Shown here: piece after piece, positions 55,563-64,000 of the stretch | Layout of the letters: each line of letters starts with the position of its first letter | How positions within the stretch are numbered: the stretch's first letter is position 1 | NCBI RefSeq assembly: GCF_029867415.1 | Contig: NC_081185.1 | Coordinates: 113,753,466 to 113,817,465, forward strand | Origin: Vicia villosa | Taxonomy: Eukaryota > Streptophyta > Magnoliopsida > Fabales > Fabaceae | Length of the DNA stretch: 64,000 nucleotides | Direction: 5' to 3' | Notes under the pieces: generated by a model | The model's database searches: none | What the model saw: only the letters and a program-made list of their open reading frames with translations | Told to the model about the DNA's origin: nothing | Position numbers and translations under genes: made by a program

Positions 55563-55988
55563 TTAACGATGAGTCAACATTTTGATAACGTCGGCTCCCG
55601 ATCTTTGAAGTTTCGCATCTAACTCGATCTGACCCTTCGAAGAAAATCGGTCGAAAGATGTCCACAAAACCGCTAAATCTTCGTCGTTCTTGACTTCGAA
55701 TTGGGTGAACTGAACGTCTCCCTCGTCGTTAAGCGATGGCGAGCGGTACTCAAGCTTGACAACCTTCCGATTTTCCGGATATTGCAATAGAGTGTTGAGC
55801 GACGTTATCAATTCCGCGAACAGCGTGTCGCGCAAGAAGCGGAATTGGAACGGCATCGGGTAGCCATTTGTGAAGTAGATAAATGCTAGGTAGGGGTGGG
55901 TTTGTGTCATTGGTGTTTTGTGGTTTGATGATGATGAAAAAGATTGTGTTATATTTATGGACTTATTGGAGTAATAATGACCCAACAA
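55563..55988 (-). CDS. Small accessory protein of the OTU-MULE, unknown function
   Basis: Intact 141 codons; a downstream ATG at 55908-55910 (MTQTHPYLAFIYFTNGYPMP) is the likelier start, giving about 115 residues. Blocks: FQFRFLRDTLFAELITSLNT, VVKLEYRSPSLNDEGDVQF and NDEDLAVLWTSFDRFSSKG. The mixture of beta-rich segment and 'D-LAVLW' helix is suggestive of a PB1-like ubiquitin fold, but this is only an impression. It is on the same strand as, and downstream of, the transposase remains. No signal peptide or membrane segment. Confidence 0.6.
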   Translation of the reverse strand: MLGHYYSNKSINITQSFSSSSNHKTPMTQTHPYLAFIYFTNGYPMPFQFRFLRDTLFAELITSLNTLLQYPENRKVVKLEYRSPSLNDEGDVQFTQFEVKNDEDLAVLWTSFDRFSSKGQIELDAKLQRSGADVIKMLTHR

Positions 55989-56306
55989 ACCTTATCTTGT
56001 ATTCAGTGGGTGTTTTAGAAATGAACTTCCGAAATAAGTCCAAAAATAGCTATATTTCGGAAATGATCTTCCGAAATTAGCAAAAACAGAAGTGAAAAAT
56101 TAGATTTTGTGTATTGCATTCTGTTTTGAGATAACCATAACAAATACACATAATAAATCAAGATAGGCACAACATAAACATTGACAACATTAAACATACT
56201 TACATTATATATGTATTGAATCAGTTTAATTTTACATTATAAACGACAATACATACAAAAAATGACACGCACCGGTCACTACAAACAAAAAACGGTCTGA
56301 TAAAAA

Positions 56307-56710
56307 CTATAATTCGCCGAACCAATCGGTGGCGCTTAAATTTAAAACCGGTATGTTCTTCGACCGCTCTCTATTTTCCTTGCGCTCTTGCTTCATCATT
56401 TCTTCAAACTCCGCCATTCTTTCAACAAACGTATTCGGCCAAGTCTCCGCCTCACTTGTGTGATGTGTCGTCCACTCACAAGAAGTAGCCGGTATAGGAC
56501 ACCCCGCTTTCAAAAAAACTTGCACAAAATGGCGCGATCTTAGATACCCGATACAAATGATGCGGCTAGACGCGTCCAAAGGCGGACGACTATGAAGCGG
56601 AAAAAATGTCTCCGAAAATCCAAATCTCGTCAAATCGACACAAAAACGATCGTACGCACTTACTATTAGGTGGCCCATATCGGGGAATGACATCCACTTC
56701 GAAACCGGGG
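56307..56710 (-). pseudogene. OTU-like C-terminal domain of a MULE protein
   Basis: MSFPDMGHLIVSAYDRFCVD, FFPLHSRPPLDASSRIICIG and RSRHFVQVFLKAGCPIPATS correspond to the second half of the OTU-type domain fused to plant MULE transposases, with the HFVQV block carrying the putative catalytic histidine. The catalytic Asp/Cys half is absent. A charged tail (MMKQERKENRERSKN) ends it. Confidence 0.7.
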
Positions 56711-56782
56711 CTAACCGCTTACGGATGGAACAAGTGAATCATGAATTTTTTGAAAGTTTTCTTGATTTTCATAAAGTCGGCC

Positions 56783-57400
56783 CTAGATGTCCCTATGCGA
56801 AGTCATTGTATACTTACTTGATATTTGAAATACTATCCGGTTTTTTCGCTTCAAATCAGCAAGTATGTTTCTCGGCGCCACTTTGATTATCGATAAATCT
56901 AAAATAACATTCTTCTCTTCGCAGGACAACCGACACGCCATTGGATGCCCGTGTAGCTTGGGTTCCAAGTCATGATTATGAATTCCACAAATGACGCTAA
57001 AACGCCACAAATCATCAATCCTCCGAGTTATGCGTAACTTAAACATACACCCACACTTTCTCGATCCCGTGTCTTCGTGTTTTAACACCCGGTTTATTGG
57101 TACATACCTTCCACCCCTCTCGCAATTCAAAACGACAAAAGCTTTCCGTCTACTATTTCCATTGTCGGACCTTAATATAACAATGTCAAATCCAAGTTTA
57201 CTAGCTTCACTACGAACCCAATCAAGTAATTGTTCACGACAAGCGAAGCTCCTATCATTTGTAAATTGTTGTCGTACATCCACCGCATCGATCATGGCTT
57301 TAACATCGTTAACCGGCTCGTTATTAATGTTGACATCTTCCGGAACTACTACGTCATCGGCGACAATGTTGTCCGGATGCACCATACCTAACATATGCAA
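56783..57400 (-). pseudogene. FAR1-type DNA-binding domain of a MULE protein
   Basis: The N-terminus has an acidic leader, then FACREQLLDWVRSEASKLGF, VILRSDNG, KAFVVLNCERGGRY, TGSRKCGCMFKLRI and WRFSVICGIHNHDLEPKLHG: the WRKY-GCM1-like C...C...HxH zinc-binding fold of FAR1-related MULE proteins. It continues with LSCEEKNVILDLSIIKVAPRNI, then ends abruptly. The MULE transposase and SWIM domains that should follow are deleted. Confidence 0.85.
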
Positions 57401-57520
57401 AAATATGCTAAAATGGTCAAAACTGTTTTTTTTAAATTCTGCCAGACATTATTTCGGAAGACATTTCTGAAATTTGTTAGGTGACTTATTTCGGAAATGA
57501 ACTTCCAAACTGACGGAGTT

Positions 57521-58207
57521 TTCATCTCTTGAATAAGCAACAATGTAGTGAAATAAAGGATAAAATGAGTGATGTTTACCTCAAATTGTAGCTTTCTATG
57601 CTCCCTTTAACGTGATCAACCGTTTGAAACTTGATTTTGAGATGAAAAATGGATTGATATTGATGGAAGTTTTGGAGATAATTTGGGTTTGTTTTTGATA
57701 AAAATGATGAAATAGTGAAGGAGGAAAAATGGTATTTAAAACTTTTATATATTTTTTAAATACCATAAAATTCTTGACTAAACACTATCTATTATTTTTA
57801 GTTGAACACTCCGGTACCTTTGAGTTTAGTTGGGTACTGATACTCTTATTCAATCAAACAAAGTTATTTATTGTCATGTCACATTTTAAATTATTTTTAT
57901 TTTAAAATAAATTATATTTTTTAATTAATTTGCACTAAAGGTACTGGTACCCAACTACTTATCATAGGTACCTAAAAATTTATCTTATTAATACTTTTAA
58001 ATGTTGTTGTTAAATAATATAAAATTCTTGAAAAGACACTATTTATCTACTTTATTATTATTTTTTGTAAAATAACATAAAATTTTTGACTGGACAGCAT
58101 TTACCATTTTTATTTCTTTTTCCTTTTTAAAAAAATATCATAAAATTTACATAATTACATGCTTCTATAAATTACGGTATAAATTTATGATAAAAATAAT
58201 TTATATT
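57521..58207. other. F-box upstream sequence copy, AT-rich
   Basis: 57750-58206 contains repeated phrases seen upstream of the F-box pseudogene (ataccataaaatt, acataattacatgctt, gataaaaataatttatatta). It represents the original upstream DNA of the gene at 62156, now separated from it by two insertions. Confidence 0.65.
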
Positions 58208-60018
58208 AGGCTTAAATGCACCTTTGGTCCCCCTATTTTCATGTTTTTTAAGTTTTAATCCCCCATTTTAAAACTCAACTTTTTGGTCCCTAAACTTTAC
58301 TTCACTTGGTATTTTGTTGGTCCCCTTCAATTTTGCATAGTTGGCAATAATGACTTGGATTAAAAATTTATTTTAAATTATGTGGCATTGGTGACTGGAT
58401 TATTTTATTATTTAATATTATTTTTATTTACAAACAAATTAATTAATAATTTTTTTAAATAGTTATTTAAAATATTTATATGAAACTTTTTTGACTAACC
58501 CTATTGGCCCACACAATATCATTTTAATTCTGGATTATTTTATTATTTAATATTATTTTTATTTACAAACAAATTAATTAATAATTTTTTTAAATAGTTA
58601 TTTAAAATATTTATATGAAACTTTTTTGACTAACCCTATTGACCCACACAATATCATTTTAATTCAGTTCAAGTTGGATGAAGTAGCTGCTTTATAAACA
58701 CTACACATTTTTCTAAAACAAGCAATGTGGGACTTTTTTTTTTCTTTTCAAAACAAAACCTGCTATGGAGCACTACAAGCCTCATCCAACTAGCTGATAC
58801 ATAGAAGATAACGATGAAAATGGGTTAAACTTAAAAGGTGGTAGTTCATCAATGGAGTTAGAAATTGGTTTGAGAAAATAGTCTATTCTGAAAAGTAAGT
58901 TAAACACGTGTAGCCGATCCCAACAATCAAACAAAAACCATCACCATTTTTTCTACCTAGATCCTTCATTTCTCCATTTTCACTATACTGCATTCATAAA
59001 TTAATCTTATACTTTCGATATTTTATTTTATTTTATTTCAATGGTGGTGTAACCAATAACCATTAATATACTAACATTGGTTGTACTTTTCTTCTTTTTC
59101 TTTAGGACACTATTGAAAATGGTAAATCTAACTAGTGCAGCTAGAGCTTTGAAGGATGGGAAAAATATATTTATTGACAGGTGCAATCTTAACATAGAAC
59201 AGCGATCGGATTCTGTAAAGCGTCAGGGTGAAACCCAAATAGATATGCATGCAGTTGTACTTGATCTTCCTACTAACTTTGTATTTCTCAAAGTAAAATG
59301 CTGCCCAAATTAAGTGAAGGCTTTATCAGAATAACATTTTGTCATAGTGAGAGTAATGTCAAAGATGCTGTTGATACATAACCTTTCACATGGCTGCTTT
59401 GGACAGAAAAATTCGGCTGCCAAAATCCAATCTAGTATAATGAAATTCTTGAAAAAGGTAGAGGTCCTAGTTGCTTCATTGATGAACTACCAGTTTTTAA
59501 GTTTAAATCATTTTCATCATTATCTTCTGTTTCTGAACTAATGGACTGCGTATTAGCTAGTTGGATGAGGCTTGTAATGCTCCATAGCACGTTTTGTTTT
59601 GAAAAGAACAAAAAAAAATGTCCCACATTGCTTGTTTTATAAAAATGTGTAGTGTTTATAAAGCTACTTCATCCAACTTGAAATGAATTAAAATATTATT
59701 GTGTGGGCCAATAAGGTTATGCCAAAAAAGTTTCATATAAATATTTTAAATAATTATTTAAAAAAAACATAATTATAATTATTAATTAATTTGTTTGTTA
59801 ATAAAAATAATATTAAATAATAAAATAATCCAGTCACCAATGTCACATAATTTAAAATAAATTTTTAATCCAAGTCATTACTGCCAGCTATGCAAAATTG
59901 AAAGGGGACCAACAAAATCTCAAGTGAAGTAAAGATTAGGGACCAAAAAGTTAAGTTTTAAAATAAGGGGATTAGAACTTAAAAAACATGAAAATAGGGG
60001 GACCAAAAGTGCACTTAA
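58208..60018. mobile_element. Long-TIR element carrying an aprataxin/bHLH140 fragment
   Basis: Left arm 58208-58805 and right arm 59551-60018 are inverted repeats, beginning 'cttaaatgcacctttggtcc' and, inverted, 'ttaagtgcacttttggtcc'. The interior (58806-59550) carries a host-gene piece. The left arm has an extra 135-bp tandem duplication (58395-58529, 58530-58664) absent from the right arm. A clean target duplication could not be fixed in the AT-rich flanks. No transposase. Confidence 0.85.
59119..59480 (+). pseudogene. Captured fragment of a bHLH140/aprataxin-like gene
   Basis: The plus strand reads ARALKDGKNIFIDRCNLNIE, QRSDSVKRQGETQIDMHAVV and LDLPTNFVF, matching the polynucleotide-kinase-like P-loop domain of plant aprataxin-like protein (annotated bHLH140). 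After a stop at 59311 other frames continue with KLSEGF-RITF-like, NVKDAVDT, GCFGQKN and IMKFLKKVE. So the region is one to two exons with several lesions and no HIT domain. The capture lies in sense relative to the left arm. Confidence 0.72.
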
Positions 60019-60480
60019 AAAAATATCATAAAATTTAGGGTTAATACCTATTTTCCCCCCTGCCATATAGGCGACATTTGAAAAACCCCCTGCAAAAAAA
60101 AAAGTTGCAAGAATTCCCCTAACATTTGAAGATTCTCTCATTTTAAACGTTCGTCAGATCCAGTCATCCAAAATGCTTACGTGACATGTATTTTTTTGAT
60201 GTTTTTAATTGTTTCTAATGACGTGGATGCCCAGGTGGCTTTTTATTTTATTTATTTATTAATTTTAATGCCACATGTATTTTATTTTGTTTTTATTTTT
60301 TGTTAATATAGGTTAATATAAGAAAACATGTTGATTTTTTTAATTGTTTCTAATGACGTGGATGCCCAGGTGGCTTTTTATTTTATTTATTTATTAATTT
60401 TAATGCCACATGTATTTTATTTTGTTTTTATTTTTTGTTAATATAGGTTAATATAAGAAAACATGTTAAAAATTTCTTGG

Positions 60481-60546
60481 ATGTAGGAATTGAACCCACC
60501 CCCTTCCACTACAAGATGCAGCACCTAACCACTAGGCTGCAAGTTC
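60481..60546 (-). other. tRNA-like segment (inner left arm)
   Basis: The minus strand has A-box-like CCTAGTGGTTAGGTGC and B-box-like GGGTTCAATTCC about 30 bases on. Inverted partner at 61829-61898. Confidence 0.6.
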
Positions 60547-61828
60547 AAAGCTGATATATAATTTAAATATTCTTATAGTATTCAACTTATTATTTGCATT
60601 TAATTAATAATTATATACAACTAATTATATACTAGTTATATTAATTTAATTTAGTTTATATTTTCTAATTAATATTAGTTTAATTTAATTTAACATTATT
60701 TTACTATTAACGTTATATTTAAGTTAATTAATTTAATTTAAACATTTTATATTAATTTAAACAATAACGTTATATTTTTGTTATAATTATTACTATTTTA
60801 GTTTATATTTTACTGTTGCTATTTTTTTAATATTAATTAATAACGTTAATAGTAAATTAAATTAAATATAAATATTAATATAAATTGTTTAAATATAACA
60901 TTAATATAAATTAAATTAATTAACTTAAATATAATGTTAATAGTAAAATAATATTAAATAAATTAAATTAAATAATCATAAACGTTAAATTAAATTAAAC
61001 TAATATTAATTAGAAAATATAAACTAAATTAAATTAATATAAACAAATATTAATGAATAACATTAACAGTAAAATAAATTAATTTGAATAGTATATATAT
61101 AGTATATATCATTCAAAGTATTTGAATAACAAAATACTTATATAGTATATATATAGTATTAATTTAACGTTAACGTTTATGTTCAATAGTATATATAGTA
61201 AATTAATTTAACGTTAACATTTATACTTATATAGTTTATGTTCAATATATACTTATATAGTTTATATTTTACTGTTGCTATTTTTTTAATATTAATTAAT
61301 AACGTTAATAGTAAATTAAATTAAATATTAATATTAATATAAATTGTTTAAATATAACGTTAATATAAATTAAATTAATTAACTTAAATATAAGTTAATA
61401 TAAATTAAATTAATTAACTTAAATATAATGTTAATAGTAAAATAATATTAAATAAATTAAATTAAATAATCATAAACGTTAAATTAAATTAAACTAATAT
61501 TAATTAGAAAATATAAACTAAATTAAATTAATATAAACAAATATTAATTAATAACATTAACAGTAAAATAAATTAATTTGAATAGTATATATATAGTATA
61601 TATCATTCAAAGTATTTGAATAACAAAATACTTATATAGTATATATATATAGTATTAATTTAACGTTAACGTTTATGTTCAATAGTATATATATAGTAAA
61701 TTAATTTAACGTTAACATTTATATTTATATAGTTTATGTTCAATATATACTTATATAGTATTTATTTAGTATTAATTTAATAACGTTAATAATATATATA
61801 ATTCAAAGTAATTGATTAACAAAGTAAT

Positions 61829-61898
61829 CTGTCCAGCCTAGTGGTTAGGCGCAAGGAATTCTTATTGAAGGGAGTGGGTTCAACTCCCACTTCCAACA
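61829..61898 (+). other. tRNA-like segment (inner right arm)
   Basis: CCTAGTGGTTAGGCGC and GGGTTCAACTCCC match the internal Pol III promoter boxes of tRNA genes. The acceptor stem is not convincing, so a functional tRNA is unlikely; a SINE-like origin is possible. Confidence 0.6.
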
Positions 61899-62155
61899 TA
61901 TTTTGCTTATTTAAAAAGTTTTAATAAATAAAAAAAATACATGCCACGTAAGCATTTTGGATGACTGGATCTGACGAAGACGAAGGTAAAAAATGAGAGA
62001 ATCTTAAAATGTTAGGGGAATTCTTGCAACTTTTTTTTTTTGCAGGGGGATTTTTTAAATGACGCCTATATGGCAGGGGGCAAAATAGGTATAAATTTCT
62101 GATAAAAATAATTTATATTATTACATAATTGAAGAGGCTTGTAGAATATACTATT

Positions 62156-63794
62156 ATGTCTTCATCTCCGCTGTTCATCTCTGACGATCTCATTTATGAG
62201 GTATTATCTCTTCTCAAAGTGAAATCAGTTCTTCGATTCAGATGTGTTAGCAAGAATTGGGATACTCTAATTTCCGATCCCACTTTTGTTAAATTGCATC
62301 AGGAGAAATCAGCAAAACAAAATCCTCACTTCTTACTCATCACTGAACATAAAACACATATCCAAGGCGAGTCACCCTATGATAGTGATGATGAATGTGA
62401 GTACGAATGCGGTGTCATTCCCTACTCTGTAAGCAGCTTACTCGAGAATCCCTCGTTCGACCTTTCCGTCGACTCTTACTACTTGGTCCAACATAAAGGA
62501 TGCTCTAATATAGTTGGTTCCTACAATGGATTGATCTGTTTAAGTGGTGAATCATACGGCCGCGAGTATTATGAGTGTTGGTTCCGATTATGGAACCCAG
62601 CCACCCAGGCAACATCGCCAAAATTAGGGTTCTTACGCTTATTTCACAATCGTCCCGGCTGCGCTGCCGATAATGGCTATTTCAATTTTACCTTTGGTTA
62701 TGATAACTCTACAGGCACTTATAAGATATTTGCCTCACGTTACGTTTTTCGTAAAAGGAGAAGCGAGGTCAAAATTCTATGTTTGGGTGATGATGTTTGG
62801 AGAGATATTCAAACTTTCCCTGTTGAGCCCTTGTACTATTGTAAAACTGGTGTGTCTTTCAAAAGCACTATTAACTGGTTGGCCATTCATAATATAATTT
62901 ACTACAGCTGTAATAGTTATAAGTATATTACTACTGATCAGTTTTTGATTGTTTCGTTTGATTTGAGGACAGAGACATACAATCAGTACTCATTGCCTCC
63001 TGAATTTGATCAAGTTCCACCTAGAGCTCCAATTATTGCTGTGTTGGGAGACTGTCTTTCTTTTTCTTATTTTTCTTATGAAACCGAACTTATTATATGG
63101 CAGATGAAGAAATTTGGGGTCGAAGATTCTTGGTCTCAATTCCTTAAAATTAGTTGTCACTCTCTTCAAATTCATTATGACTATAGTGAATATATGTTGT
63201 TTTTTTTTGAATTGGTTCCACTATTTCTTTCTAAGGATGGTGATACACTTATACTTAAATGCTTTCAAGAAGACCAAGAAATTCTCTATAATAGGAGAAA
63301 TAATACAGTAGTGCGAACAAAAATTACTGCAACTACAACAACTACTGATGATAGAACTGTTCATTCTATCTCTTGCACAGCCAATGACCATATTGAAAGC
63401 TTAGTTTCAGTTTTTCTGAAAGTAAGTTCCTCTTCCATCGTTTACATGTTGGTAGTTATGTTAATTTGTATATGTTGTTTTCTTAATTATCAATTTTGTG
63501 AATATTCTTTTTTATGATTGGTTAGATTGATTTTATTTTCAAGATGATTTCAAAACAGCATTATCATAAGTAGTAGTAACAGATCTGATCAACATTGTCA
63601 CATTGATTTATTAGAATAGGTCTTTCACCTCCTCATGTCATGATTTTCCTTAATATTCGTTGTTCTATTTTATAATTTTGTAGATGGAACTATAGGAGCA
63701 GAATTATATCCTTTGATTTAACGAAAACACTGAGAGTATATTCAATGTGTTTTCCTTCTTTTACATGCATTTGCGCGTGTGATTGCAGAGTTAG
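62156..63794 (+). CDS. F-box/FBA protein, intact, one terminal intron
   Basis: Expected SCF substrate receptor. The ATG at 62156 is chosen over the in-frame ATG at 62129 because the paralogues start MSSS/MSRS there. F-box at residues about 5-48 (LFISDDLIYEVLSLLKVKSV, FRCVSKNWDTLISDPTF). The FBA region follows: GCSNIVGSYNGLICLSGES, FRLWNPATQATSP, FTFGYDNSTGTYKIFASRY, SFDLRTETYNQYSLPPEFD and LIIWQMKKFGVEDSWSQFL. Exon 1 ends at 63421 before GTAAGT; an acceptor gattgcag at 63781-63788 gives two more codons and a stop (Ser, TAG at 63792-63794). If unspliced, the frame runs to 63517 with a hydrophobic tail. In the paralogues the stop lies just before the same donor; here a TGA has been lost by small changes. 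About 424 residues. Confidence 0.88.
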
Positions 63795-64000
63795 GAAGAC
63801 CACCAAGAGCTAATATAGTGTGGGAATTCCGAGTTTAGACAAACGGCAGCTAAGGCAGTGTCTGGGGAGGAAGAATTGCAGGGGGTGCATATATGAGAGA
63901 CAGACATTTTTAAATACTTAATTTATCCTTGAATGGTTTTGGCAAGAAACAATGATTGTAGCATCAGTTTTGGAATGCCGCTGTCACTCATATGAGAAGG
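63795..64000 (+). other. 3' part of the F-box unit, runs off the window
   Basis: The segment after the acceptor matches, in inverse orientation, 6690-6822 and 12245-12380, and the last 45 bases match the inverse of about 11130-11175. The duplicated F-box unit therefore continues beyond the window. Confidence 0.65.

Larger units (their letters stand above)
55230..57520 (-). mobile_element. Deleted Mutator-like element with FAR1 and OTU parts
   Basis: Contains, on the minus strand, a FAR1-type N-terminus (56783-57400), an OTU-type C-terminus (56307-56710) and a separate small gene (55563-55988). The transposase core that normally joins the first two is missing. Copies of a short palindromic motif, 'tttcggaaatgcacttccgaa' type, cluster at both ends and in the middle. 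Confidence 0.7.
60046..62087. mobile_element. AT-rich TIR element with tRNA-like segments
   Basis: Left 'atacctattttcccccctgc' and, inverted, right 'atacctattttgccccctgc' continue as inverted repeats for about 150 bp (60046-60200 and 61935-62087), including tggatgactggatctgacg. Interior: 135-bp tandem duplication (60200-60469), inverted tRNA-like segments, and a 459-bp direct duplication of extremely AT-rich DNA (60803-61261; 61262 to about 61790). No coding. Placed between F-box upstream DNA and the F-box gene. Confidence 0.8.

Noticed and set aside
61829..61898. Functional tRNA gene
   Set aside because: Internal boxes only; it has an inverted, diverged partner in the other arm of the same element and no convincing cloverleaf.

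Overview
This is nuclear DNA from a flowering plant, most likely a legume of the vetch/pea/clover/medic group. The evidence is an AT-rich, TE-saturated background; introns with GT-AG ends; very long Ogre-type LTRs that start TGTCATACCC or TGTTGCACCCC; and a local cluster of F-box/FBA genes like those expanded in Medicago relatives. No bacterial or organellar genes are seen. All names are from reading by eye; no database was searched.

Layout. 1-4796: 5' half of a minus-strand Ty3/gypsy element with an intact 841-codon gag-protease ORF but no polymerase, a tRNA-Asp primer site and one LTR. 4797-5951: Helitron remnant ending in a textbook 3' hairpin. 5953-14045: F-box cluster on the minus strand (one remnant, one gene with a single frameshift, another remnant, one intact gene) in which gene plus downstream intron region is duplicated; a hAT MITE lies between. 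15588-26755: a decayed gypsy pol element split by two later insertions, a 6.5-kb CACTA transposon (16076-22546) carrying pieces of five host genes, and a 3.0-kb solo LTR (23525-26566). 27650-31900: another F-box remnant, LTR-like sequence and a MITE. 31908-34563: a 2.65-kb inverted-repeat (foldback) structure holding a small 9-bp-TSD MITE. 34575-36450: decayed copia integrase region. 36682-49268: a young non-autonomous copia element whose right LTR is split by a 6.05-kb Ogre-type solo LTR. 49736-52960: a Mutator-like element with transposase and a convergent GRF zinc-finger gene. 53910-57520: F-box pseudogene, then a deleted FAR1/OTU Mutator-like element. 58208-60018: long-TIR element carrying an aprataxin/bHLH140 gene fragment. 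60046-62087: very AT-rich TIR element with tRNA-like boxes. 62156 to the end: intact F-box gene with its downstream intron.

The only plausible functional host genes are the two intact F-box genes (12740-14035 and 62156-63794), expected to be substrate receptors of SCF ubiquitin ligases. Nearly everything else is mobile DNA, much of it nested, so relative insertion order can be read from target-site duplications. The most notable features are the multi-gene-capturing CACTA element, the convergent two-gene Mutator-like element with a GRF accessory protein, the long foldback, and the aprataxin-capturing TIR element.
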